From DASXPG01 sp036493755 (lineage in GTDB: Bacteria; Gemmatimonadota; Gemmatimonadetes; Gemmatimonadales; JACORV01): a stretch of DNA of 17,855 nt. The notes beneath the pieces are model-generated. The model did no database searches. It was not told the origin of the DNA and saw only the letters and a program-made list of their open reading frames with translations. The stretch is taken from positions 1 through 17,855 of the forward strand of contig DASXPG010000169.1 in assembly GCA_036493755.1 (NCBI GenBank). The letters run 5' to 3'. This document shows, one piece after another, positions 7,385 through 13,967 of the stretch. The position numbers were made by a program, and so were the translations under genes. The first letter of the stretch is position 1. Each line of letters opens with the position of its first letter.

Positions 7385-7655
7385 CCCGCGGCGGCAACCG
7401 GCTGCCGAGCAGATCCCAGTGCCATGCCTCGACCCGCTTGCCGGTGCGCGGATCCTTCAGCGGATGATGCTGGATCCAGCGCGCATCCATTCCGTTCGCC
7501 GCGCCCCAGGCCAGCAGCGCGCTCTTGTCGCTCGATACCAGGTGCGCCATCGGCCGTCCGTCGGGAAGTTTCCAGCGGTGTAACCACAGTCCGCCGTCGA
7601 GCGCGTAGCTGAACCCTTCGATGCGATTTCCTATTTCCCGGTAAGCCGGCGTCAC
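7362..7655 (-). CDS. Small conserved protein, DUF4031-like
   Basis: A 97-residue cytosolic protein. The GTG at 7655-7653 overlaps the polA stop as GTGA, the same coupling used at the two other junctions of this operon, and so is the likely start; ATGs inside (at MAHLVSS or MDARWIQ) are less likely because they discard the conserved-looking N-terminal half. The segment DGRPMAHLVSSD, a following GMDARWIQHH, and a terminal WHWDL resemble the DUF4031 pattern of a His-Leu-Val/Ile strand, a helix, W-I/F-Q, then H-x-D. I make this match from memory of the family, so it is tentative; the function of DUF4031 is unknown. No signal peptide or membrane segment is seen. The 3' end overlaps the MMPL gene by 23 bp. 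Confidence 0.6.
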   Translation of the reverse strand: MTPAYREIGNRIEGFSYALDGGLWLHRWKLPDGRPMAHLVSSDKSALLAWGAANGMDARWIQHHPLKDPRTGKRVEAWHWDLLGSRLPPRVSGDREP

Positions 7656-10447
7656 GACGCCTTCGCGTCGAGCCACGTCGCGCCGATGCCGACGTCGGCA
7701 ACGAGCGGTACCGTGAGCGACGCCGCCTCCTCCATATGCTGCTTCACCAGCGCACCCACCGTTTCCGCTTCGGCAATCGGAGCCTCGACGATGAGCTCGT
7801 CGTGGACCTGAAGGATGAGGCGCGCCTTGAACTGGGCCTGCAACGCGTCGCGGACCCGGACCATTGCGATCTTGATCAGGTCCGCCGCCGAGCCCTGGAT
7901 CGGAGAGTTGGTCGCGGTGCGCTCGCCGAAAGACCGGATGTTGAAATTGCGATCCTTCAATTCCGGGATGTAGCGCCGCCGCCCGAAGATCGTTTCGGCG
8001 TAGCCCTTCTCCCGCGCCTTGGCGACGCTGGCATCGAGAAAGGCGCGCACGCCGGCGAAGCGGGTGAAGTACTCCTCGATGAACCGCTTGGCATCCGGTT
8101 GGCTGATGCCGAGCTGCCGCGAGAGCGAGTGCGGACCCTGGCCGTAGATCGTGGCGAAGTTGATGGTCTTGGCCTGCGCCCGCTGCTCCGAGCTGACCTG
8201 CGCGACGTCCACACCGAAGATCACGGCCGCCGTCTGCCGATGAATGTCGCCGCCCTTGCGGAACGCCTCGACGAAGCCGGGATCGCCGGAGAGATGCGCC
8301 AGCAGCCGCAGCTCGATCTGCGAATAGTCGGCGACGACGAAACGCGATCCCTCGCGCGGCACGAAGCCCTTGCGGATCACTTCGCCGCGGGCGGTGCGGA
8401 TGGGAATATTCTGAAGATTGGGCTCGGTCGAGCTGAGCCGGCCGGTGGTCGCGCCGATCTGATTGAAGGTGGTGTGGATCCGTCCGGTTTTTGGATTCAC
8501 GTAGCGCGGCAGCGCTTCGAGATAGGTCGACAGCAGCTTCGAGATCTCGCGGTGCTCGAGCATCAGCTTCGGCACCTCGTGACCCATCGCGGCCAGCTCC
8601 TCCAGGACATCGGCGTCGGTCGAGGCGCCGGTCTTGGTTTTCTTGAGAATCGGCAGCTGGAGCTTTTCGAAGAGCACGTGCCGCAGCTGCGGCGGGCTGC
8701 CGAGATTGAATTCGGTCCCCGCCGCCGCGTAGATCCGCTTCTCGCTCTCGGCCAGCTGGGCGCGATACTCGGTCGTCAGCCTCTCGAAGAGAGTGCGGTC
8801 GATGCCGATCCCCTCCCATTCCATGTCCGCCAGCACGCTGATGAGCGGCATCTCCACCCGGCCATACAGCGCGGCCAGGGCGTGCTCTTCGAGCGTCGGC
8901 TCGAGCCGCGCGCGCAGCCTGAGCGCGTAGTCGGCGAGTGGAGCGGCGAGATCAGCGGCTTCGCGAACCGGCAACTGCGCGAACGGCCGGTCGTCCTTCG
9001 GCTTTCCTGGCGCCTCGCCGTGCGACGGCAGCTCGACGCCGAAGTGCTCGGCGGCGACGGTGTCGAGGGCATGAGTACGACGGCCCGGGTCGATCATGAA
9101 ACTGGCCAGCATGGTGTCGAAGACGATGCCGCGCAGCGTCACGTCGATGCGCCGCAACATCAGCAACTCGTACTTGATGTCGTGTCCGACTTTCTCGACC
9201 GATGGGTCGCCGAGCAGTTCGGCCAGCGGCGCGAGCGTTGGATCCGTCAACGGCGGCAGCTGCGCGGAGCCCGCGAACATCTCGCCATCGGCAACATGAC
9301 CGAACGGCAGGTACCAGGCGCCTCCCGCGAATCCGATCGCCAGGCCGGTGATCCCGGCGCGCATCGCCTCGGCCGATGTCCCCTGGATATCGAGGCTCAT
9401 CGCGCCGGCGGCGCGGACCTCGCGAACCACGTTGAGGACGGCGTCAACGGTGTCCGCAATTTCGTAGCGGCCGTCGGGCAGCTTGGAGGGAACCACCACC
9501 GGCACGGGCGGCGCACCGGCCGCCACCAGCTCCGACTCGGCCAGCGCCGAGCTGGCACCGCGCTCGGCCAGCGTGCGGACCAGCGAGTGGAATTCCAGCT
9601 CGCGCAGGATGGGGATCAACAGACCGAAGTCGGGTTGCTGCGCCGCGAGCGCGGGCACCTCGACATCGACGGGAACGTCGCAGTGCAGCGTCACCAGCTT
9701 CTTCGAGAGCCGGGCCTTGTCGGCGTTGGCGAGCAAGGCCTCGCGCGGGCGTTTTCCCGTGATCTCGGCAGCGCGCGCCAGGACACCGTCGAGATCGCCG
9801 AATTCCTCGATGAGCTTCTGCGCCGTCTTCTCACCGATGCCGTGGACTCCGGGAACGTTGTCGGAGCTGTCTCCGACCAGCGCGAGAAAATCGACGATCC
9901 GCTCGGGCGGGACACCAAAGCGCTCGCTGGCATTCGCGGTGGTGACGAAATGCTCCTCGATCATCGCCGAGCCGCCGCGGCCGGGGTTCAGCAGGCTGAT
10001 CCGCGGCCCGATGAGCTGGTAGAAATCCTTGTCGCCGGAGACGATGACCACGTCGGTCTCCTGCGCCGCGGCACGGATCGCGAGCGTCGCGATCACGTCG
10101 TCGGCCTCGTAGCCGTCCACCGTGATGAGCGGCACGCGAAAGGCGGTGAGCAGTTCCTGGACCCGCACCACCGACTGGTCGAAATCCTGCTTCAACTCCT
10201 CGCCCAGTTTCTGGCGGGTGGCTTTGTAGTCGGGCAGCTCCTGCTGGCGAAAGCTGCTGCCGGCGTCGTTGACCCAGCCGACATAATCAGGATGATGTTT
10301 CTCGGCGAGGCGCAGCAGGAAGTTGGCGATGCCCCACGCGACCGAGGTGTTCTCGCCACGGCTGGTGGTGAGCGGACGCGCGATCATCGCGTAAAACGCG
10401 CGATAGATCAGGGCGTAGCCGTCGACCAGGAAAAGGCGCGAGCTCAT
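7652..10447 (-). CDS. polA: DNA polymerase I, probably proofreading-deficient
   Basis: Repair and Okazaki-fragment-processing polymerase, 931 residues, the normal three-domain length. The 5' nuclease domain (about 1-290) has GYEADD, SGDKDFYQL and GDSSDNVPGVHGIGEKTA. The polymerase domain is complete: motif A DYSQIELRLL with D707, O-helix KTINFATIYG, and motif C VHDE with D883. The middle 3'-5' exonuclease domain keeps the fold but has lost its acidic residues: Exo I reads D353-I-Q355 instead of DxE, Exo II has E427 where E. coli has D424, and at Exo III the expected Tyr and Asp are both Leu (segment DLAAPLADYALRL). Proofreading is therefore probably absent, as in Taq Pol I. In the 5' nuclease, the usual FD before the FR of the arch reads VND. 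The start ATG overlaps the upstream stop as ATGA, and polA is third in a four-gene operon. Confidence 0.96.
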   Translation of the reverse strand: MSSRLFLVDGYALIYRAFYAMIARPLTTSRGENTSVAWGIANFLLRLAEKHHPDYVGWVNDAGSSFRQQELPDYKATRQKLGEELKQDFDQSVVRVQELLTAFRVPLITVDGYEADDVIATLAIRAAAQETDVVIVSGDKDFYQLIGPRISLLNPGRGGSAMIEEHFVTTANASERFGVPPERIVDFLALVGDSSDNVPGVHGIGEKTAQKLIEEFGDLDGVLARAAEITGKRPREALLANADKARLSKKLVTLHCDVPVDVEVPALAAQQPDFGLLIPILRELEFHSLVRTLAERGASSALAESELVAAGAPPVPVVVPSKLPDGRYEIADTVDAVLNVVREVRAAGAMSLDIQGTSAEAMRAGITGLAIGFAGGAWYLPFGHVADGEMFAGSAQLPPLTDPTLAPLAELLGDPSVEKVGHDIKYELLMLRRIDVTLRGIVFDTMLASFMIDPGRRTHALDTVAAEHFGVELPSHGEAPGKPKDDRPFAQLPVREAADLAAPLADYALRLRARLEPTLEEHALAALYGRVEMPLISVLADMEWEGIGIDRTLFERLTTEYRAQLAESEKRIYAAAGTEFNLGSPPQLRHVLFEKLQLPILKKTKTGASTDADVLEELAAMGHEVPKLMLEHREISKLLSTYLEALPRYVNPKTGRIHTTFNQIGATTGRLSSTEPNLQNIPIRTARGEVIRKGFVPREGSRFVVADYSQIELRLLAHLSGDPGFVEAFRKGGDIHRQTAAVIFGVDVAQVSSEQRAQAKTINFATIYGQGPHSLSRQLGISQPDAKRFIEEYFTRFAGVRAFLDASVAKAREKGYAETIFGRRRYIPELKDRNFNIRSFGERTATNSPIQGSAADLIKIAMVRVRDALQAQFKARLILQVHDELIVEAPIAEAETVGALVKQHMEEAASLTVPLVADVGIGATWLDAKAS

Positions 10448-11016
10448 GTCAGCAGGACCAGCACTGCGGCCGTCGCCAGCGGAATCGCCAGGTTATCGAG
10501 GCCGGCACCCGGAAGGCGCTCGGCGAGCGCGGCGGCGATGGCAGCCACCAGCGCCGCGATCCAGGATGGCGTCGTCAGCAGCAGGACGATGAACGCCACG
10601 CCTGCCGCGGCGAGCGAGCCGGCAATGGTTTTCCGTCCGCGCTGCCTCGAGAGCATCGGGCCGAACGTGGCCGCGGCGGGGTCGGCGGCGGCGGTCACCA
10701 TGATCGCGGGCGCGGCCGCCGAGGCGGGGAAGAGAAGCCAGGCGAGAGCGTAGCCGGTCATCAGCATGGTAGAGCCCAGGATGCCGCGCTCCTCAGCCGG
10801 ACGCATCACGCCGAGGGTGACGCGCTCGAAGCCCCGCTCCACGGCCTTCGATTGCCGGCGCGAGAGCTCCAGAACCACGGACGCGACCACCAGGAATGCG
10901 AGAGCAACCGGAATGGTACGACGCGGCATCGGAAGAGAGTACGCCGCGAGTCCCAGAGAGCCCGAAGCGAGGTGCACGGCGCGGCGCCAGCTTTCGCGCG
11001 GCGCGTTCGGCGTCAC
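10444..11016 (-). CDS. Dolichol/polyprenol/diacylglycerol kinase-like membrane protein
   Basis: Integral membrane protein of 190 residues with about six hydrophobic helices. It carries the signatures of the SEC59/VTE5 (dolichol kinase, phytol kinase) family: RRAVHLASG near residues 11-20, ADPAAATFG at 111-119, a following KTIAGS at 129-134, and ER...GLDNLAIPL at 166-180. Family members are CTP-dependent kinases of isoprenoid alcohols or diacylglycerol; phosphatidate cytidylyltransferase is a related alternative. The lipid substrate is unknown here. The GTG start overlaps the stop of the GWxTD gene (GTGA), and its own stop overlaps the polA start (ATGA), so translation is probably coupled on both sides. 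A link to DNA polymerase I is not expected functionally and may reflect only compaction. Confidence 0.8.
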   Translation of the reverse strand: MTPNAPRESWRRAVHLASGSLGLAAYSLPMPRRTIPVALAFLVVASVVLELSRRQSKAVERGFERVTLGVMRPAEERGILGSTMLMTGYALAWLLFPASAAAPAIMVTAAADPAAATFGPMLSRQRGRKTIAGSLAAAGVAFIVLLLTTPSWIAALVAAIAAALAERLPGAGLDNLAIPLATAAVLVLLT

Positions 11017-12344
11017 ATCCGCTGGCGATTCGATACGTGCTGGAATTCGCTGCGCGACCGGGGATCGAGCCGGAAGCGCCCGAAACCGGTGTCATCGAAG
11101 AAGGTGAGCGTGAGACGCAGATCGTAGTAGGTCCACTGAATGAATCGGCCCCGCCCCTGGGTATCGGCGCGACGATCCAGAATCTCGCTCGGTTCGCCGA
11201 TGGTGATGAACACTTCGCCGCGCTCCGTCAGCCAGCCGGGAACGCCTTCGTCACGGAATCGCTCGTTGGCGATCTGCACCCGATGCAGGTACTCCTCGAT
11301 CCCCTCGTTCTCCGGCGTCGCCGGATTGGGGTCGGTGGACTTCCAGAAGTGCAGCCAGGCGGCACCCCGCTCCTCGGGCGGCGCGTTGAGCAATGCCTTC
11401 AGCGTATCGGGCGGCGCGAAGTAGCGCAGCAGCGACACGATGTCCTGGAGGTTGCCGGCCGCGTACTGGTCGGAGAAGGCGACCAGGAACGGCGTCTCGG
11501 CCATGACGTTGCCGCCCTGCGAGAGGTGCAGCTCGTAGCGGCCGATCGAAAGGGTCGCGGGTGGAATCGACACCACAAATCCGGCGACGGGACGCAGTGA
11601 ATCAATGCGCAGCGTGTCGAGCCAGGAGGTGTGGCCGGTGCCGTCCACCGCCTCGAGGGTCATCTTCGAGCCGGCGGCAGCGTTGTACGTCTCGACGTAG
11701 AAGTGAAGCGTGTCGACGCCATAGTCGACCGCGATTCGCGGATTCATCACCAGCGCCGGCTGCTCGGTGAGCGAGGTACGCGGCGTCGCCTGGTACACCG
11801 AGATGGGAAGCGCGACCGCACTCGACTGAAGCGACGGCACCGAGATGGGCGTCTCGACGTGCGAAGCATTGGCGCCGTTGCGATCCCGGATCGAGATGTC
11901 GAGTACGTAGTCCCCGGGCGCGGCGGTCACGAAGCTCTGGAAAATGATGCTCTCGTCGGCGCGCTGGGTTTCGCGGAACGACGAAACGCGAACCCGCTCG
12001 TCGCGCTGGGTGCGCGAGACAACGGTGTTTCCGCGCTTCAACGCGACATCGGCCTGGTATTCGGCGACGAATTCCTCGCCCTGGCGCTGGAAAGTGAGCC
12101 CGCGATTGCGCATCGAAAGGCCAACAATGACCTGGAGCGAGTCGCGCGAGCTTCCAGCGAGGATTCGGGCGTTCCCGATGACACCCAGCGGTCCGTTGTC
12201 GGTCAGCAGGCCCATCTCGCGATAGACGAGTGTCGGGTCAAAGAGCTCCGGCAGACGCTCGGCCGGCATGGCCGGTTCGGGCGCGGAGCCTACCCGTTTC
12301 CACGATCCGCACGCGAGAGGAGCCAGGAGCAGCAGACACGGCAA
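11013..12344 (-). CDS. GWxTD domain-containing exported protein
   Basis: A 443-residue protein whose C-terminal part contains the GWxTD signature, here GWLTERGEVFITIG from residue 370, followed by the usual W-x-Y and F-x-D/R-F strands to the end. The GWxTD domain is known mainly from Bacteroidota, Gemmatimonadota and Acidobacteriota; its function is not established. The N-terminus MPCLLLLAPLACGSW looks like an export signal; a cysteine stands at residue 12, but the preceding P-L-A does not fit a standard lipobox, so lipoprotein status is uncertain. The middle (about 90-330) is beta-rich with repeats of polar strands and no enzyme motif. The TTG at 12344 is the only plausible start before an in-frame stop at 12414-12416. 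No strong Shine-Dalgarno sequence is visible. It is the first gene of the operon continuing into polA. Confidence 0.85.
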   Translation of the reverse strand: MPCLLLLAPLACGSWKRVGSAPEPAMPAERLPELFDPTLVYREMGLLTDNGPLGVIGNARILAGSSRDSLQVIVGLSMRNRGLTFQRQGEEFVAEYQADVALKRGNTVVSRTQRDERVRVSSFRETQRADESIIFQSFVTAAPGDYVLDISIRDRNGANASHVETPISVPSLQSSAVALPISVYQATPRTSLTEQPALVMNPRIAVDYGVDTLHFYVETYNAAAGSKMTLEAVDGTGHTSWLDTLRIDSLRPVAGFVVSIPPATLSIGRYELHLSQGGNVMAETPFLVAFSDQYAAGNLQDIVSLLRYFAPPDTLKALLNAPPEERGAAWLHFWKSTDPNPATPENEGIEEYLHRVQIANERFRDEGVPGWLTERGEVFITIGEPSEILDRRADTQGRGRFIQWTYYDLRLTLTFFDDTGFGRFRLDPRSRSEFQHVSNRQRM

Positions 12345-12410
12345 CAGTCTTCGGAACTGCGTGGGGACCTCGACGGGGATTGGGAGAAAGGGGGACGGCC
12401 CTCCACGGGC

Positions 12411-12440
12411 AAGCTACGGACGCGCGCGGCGCAGCGTCAA
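12411..12440 (-). promoter_or_regulatory. Candidate promoter for the GWxTD-polA operon
   Basis: Read on the minus strand: TTGACG (12440-12435), 18-bp spacer, TAGCTT (12416-12411). The -35 box matches the consensus at five of six bases, the -10 at three. Transcription would start near 12404, giving a leader of about 60 bases. It lies in the 155-bp divergent spacer 12345-12499. Confidence 0.4.
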
Positions 12441-12459
12441 GGCGCGGCGCCCCATTCAC

Positions 12460-12488
12460 TTGCCCGCTCCCATTTGCAACCATAGCTT
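12460..12488 (+). promoter_or_regulatory. Candidate promoter for the kinase-pyrE-chemoreceptor operon, nearly leaderless
   Basis: TTGCCC (12460-12465), 17-bp spacer, TAGCTT (12483-12488). The predicted start of transcription is only about five bases before the ATG at 12500, and no Shine-Dalgarno sequence precedes it. The -35 hexamer is identical to that proposed for the M28 peptidase, and the -10 hexamer is identical to that of the divergent GWxTD promoter. Confidence 0.4.
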
Positions 12489-12499
12489 GAGTCAATCCC

Positions 12500-13408
12500 A
12501 TGTCTTCCGAAGACCTCACTGGCGCCACCGTCGCGGGTTACAGCCTTCTCGAGCGCGTCGGCGAGGGGGGGACTGCGACCGTCTACCGGGCCCAGCACAA
12601 GGACCGCGGCGTTTGTGCCGTGAAGGTGCTGCGCGAGAAGCTGCGCGGCGACCGGACGGCCGTGCAACGCTTCCTGCGGGAAGCCTCGTTCGGCGCGCGG
12701 GTGCAGCATCCCACCGTCGTGCAGACCTACGACTATGGCGAAGCCGATGGGCTCCATTACCTCGCCCTCGAGTGGGCCGAAGGCGAGCTGCTGGTGAAGT
12801 TCGTTCGCCGCTCGGGACCGCTGGCGATCGGACTGGCCGCCACCATCATCCAGCAGATCGCCGAAGGAATCGGCACGGCGCACGCCGCCGGCATCATCCA
12901 CCGCGATCTCAAGCCTGAGAACATCATCTACGATCCGCGCACCCAGCGCGCGCGGCTTCTCGATTTCGGCATCGCGCGTGACGCCGAGGCCAAGCCCGAG
13001 GAGCGCCTCACGCGAACCGGGTTCTTTGTGGGCACGCTTCAGTACGTGGCGCCGGAAGCGTTGTCGGGTGAGCTGGTTGGCGAAGCAGCCGACATCTATT
13101 CCGTCGCGACCATCGCCTACTTTCTGCTCTCGGCCTGTCTTCCCTACCAGGCGAAGTCGCCCCGCGAGCTGTTTCATCAGCTGCTCACCCAGCCGCCGGT
13201 GCCGCTGTCACAGGCGCGCCGCGACCTGGCTTTCCCCCGTCCGGTCGAGGAAGCGGTGATGAAGGGATTGTCGCGCGAGCCGGCGAAGCGCCAGCGGACG
13301 GTCATGGCCTTCGCGCAGGATCTCACCGCGGCGGCGAGCGCACCGGCGAGCGCCGGCCGCGGCGGACTGCTTGGCTCGATCAAGGGACTCTTCGGCGGCG
13401 GCCACTAG
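12500..13408 (+). CDS. Cytosolic Ser/Thr protein kinase (Hanks type)
   Basis: Eukaryotic-like protein kinase of 302 residues, essentially a bare catalytic domain. All key residues are present: glycine loop GEGGTATVY at 21-29, ATP lysine K42 in AVKVL, helix-C E61, catalytic loop HRDLKPEN at 134-141 with D136, and the metal-binding D155 in DFG. The activation segment is short (DFG to APE at about 184-186) with Thr residues near 171-173 as candidate autophosphorylation sites. There is no transmembrane helix, PASTA repeat or other sensor domain. The C-terminus after about 275 is an Ala/Ser linker followed by LGSIKGLFGGGH, a small Gly-rich hydrophobic tail whose role is unknown. It lies seven bases before pyrE and so should be co-transcribed. 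Substrates cannot be inferred, although the chemoreceptor-like protein two genes downstream is a possible one. Confidence 0.93.
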   Translation: MSSEDLTGATVAGYSLLERVGEGGTATVYRAQHKDRGVCAVKVLREKLRGDRTAVQRFLREASFGARVQHPTVVQTYDYGEADGLHYLALEWAEGELLVKFVRRSGPLAIGLAATIIQQIAEGIGTAHAAGIIHRDLKPENIIYDPRTQRARLLDFGIARDAEAKPEERLTRTGFFVGTLQYVAPEALSGELVGEAADIYSVATIAYFLLSACLPYQAKSPRELFHQLLTQPPVPLSQARRDLAFPRPVEEAVMKGLSREPAKRQRTVMAFAQDLTAAASAPASAGRGGLLGSIKGLFGGGH

Positions 13409-13415
13409 AGCAGTC

Positions 13416-13967
13416 GTGGCCGCGCGCGACCGGCTCATCGAGCTGCTGCGAACGAGGTCTCTGCGCACCGGCGATTTTGTTCTCTCTTCCGGCAAACGCT
13501 CCAGCTTCTACATCGACGGACGATTAACCACCATGCACGCCGAAGGCTTCACCCTGATCGGCGCGCTCGGGCTCGCCGCCATCCGTGAGCTGGGCTGGAA
13601 GGCGAGCTCCGCCGGCGGCCTGACGTTGGGCGCGGATCCGGTGGCGTACGCCATCGCCGCCGCATCATTTCGCGATCCGCCGGTGCTCGACGCGTTCACC
13701 GTTCGAAAGAGCGCGAAGACACACGGGACCGGAAAGCGGATCGAAGGCTGTTTCGCTGCTGGAGCTTCGGTGATCGTCGTCGAAGACGTCATCACCACCG
13801 GCGGATCGGCGCTCGATGCGATCCAGGCGGTGAAAGCCGAGGGCGGCAACGTCGTCGGCATACTGGCGGTGATCGACCGGCAGGAGGGTGGCCGCGAGGC
13901 AATCACCGCGATCGGAATTCCGGTTCATGCATTGGTGACGCTCCAGCAGCTGAGCTCGGCCGGTTGA
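13416..13967 (+). CDS. pyrE: Orotate phosphoribosyltransferase
   Basis: Fifth step of pyrimidine synthesis: orotate plus PRPP to orotidine 5'-phosphate, in the cytosol. The product has 183 residues from the GTG at 13416. The PRPP-binding motif VIVVEDVITTGGSA (about 119-132) and the catalytic-loop segment FTVRKSAKTHGTG are intact, as is the N-terminal FVLSSGKRSSFYID orotate-site signature. The frame is open further upstream into the kinase gene, but the GTG seven bases after the kinase stop, with AGAG a few bases before it, gives a family-typical N-terminus. The stop TGA overlaps the TTG start of the next gene. No other pyr gene is in the window. Confidence 0.94.
   Translation: MAARDRLIELLRTRSLRTGDFVLSSGKRSSFYIDGRLTTMHAEGFTLIGALGLAAIRELGWKASSAGGLTLGADPVAYAIAAASFRDPPVLDAFTVRKSAKTHGTGKRIEGCFAAGASVIVVEDVITTGGSALDAIQAVKAEGGNVVGILAVIDRQEGGREAITAIGIPVHALVTLQQLSSAG

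Noticed and set aside
7656..8819. Upstream extension of the small DUF4031-like gene within polA
   Set aside because: The frame is open through polA but gives Arg-rich sequence without motifs; the GTG at 7655 with the GTGA overlap is the sensible start.
7736..10753. Very long plus-strand open frame (about 1000 codons) opposite polA
   Set aside because: It mirrors the polA reading frame in GC-rich DNA, gives a His/Arg/Asp/Gly-rich protein with no recognisable domain, and crosses the polA/lipid-kinase junction. It is a codon-bias shadow.
11013..12344. GWxTD protein as a certain lipoprotein
   Set aside because: A cysteine follows the hydrophobic segment, but P-L-A before it does not match the lipobox consensus, so I left it as exported with uncertain anchoring.
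13371..13415. Upstream ATG for pyrE inside the kinase gene
   Set aside because: It would add 15 Ser/Ala/Arg-rich residues not typical of the family; the GTG at 13416 just after the kinase stop fits better.
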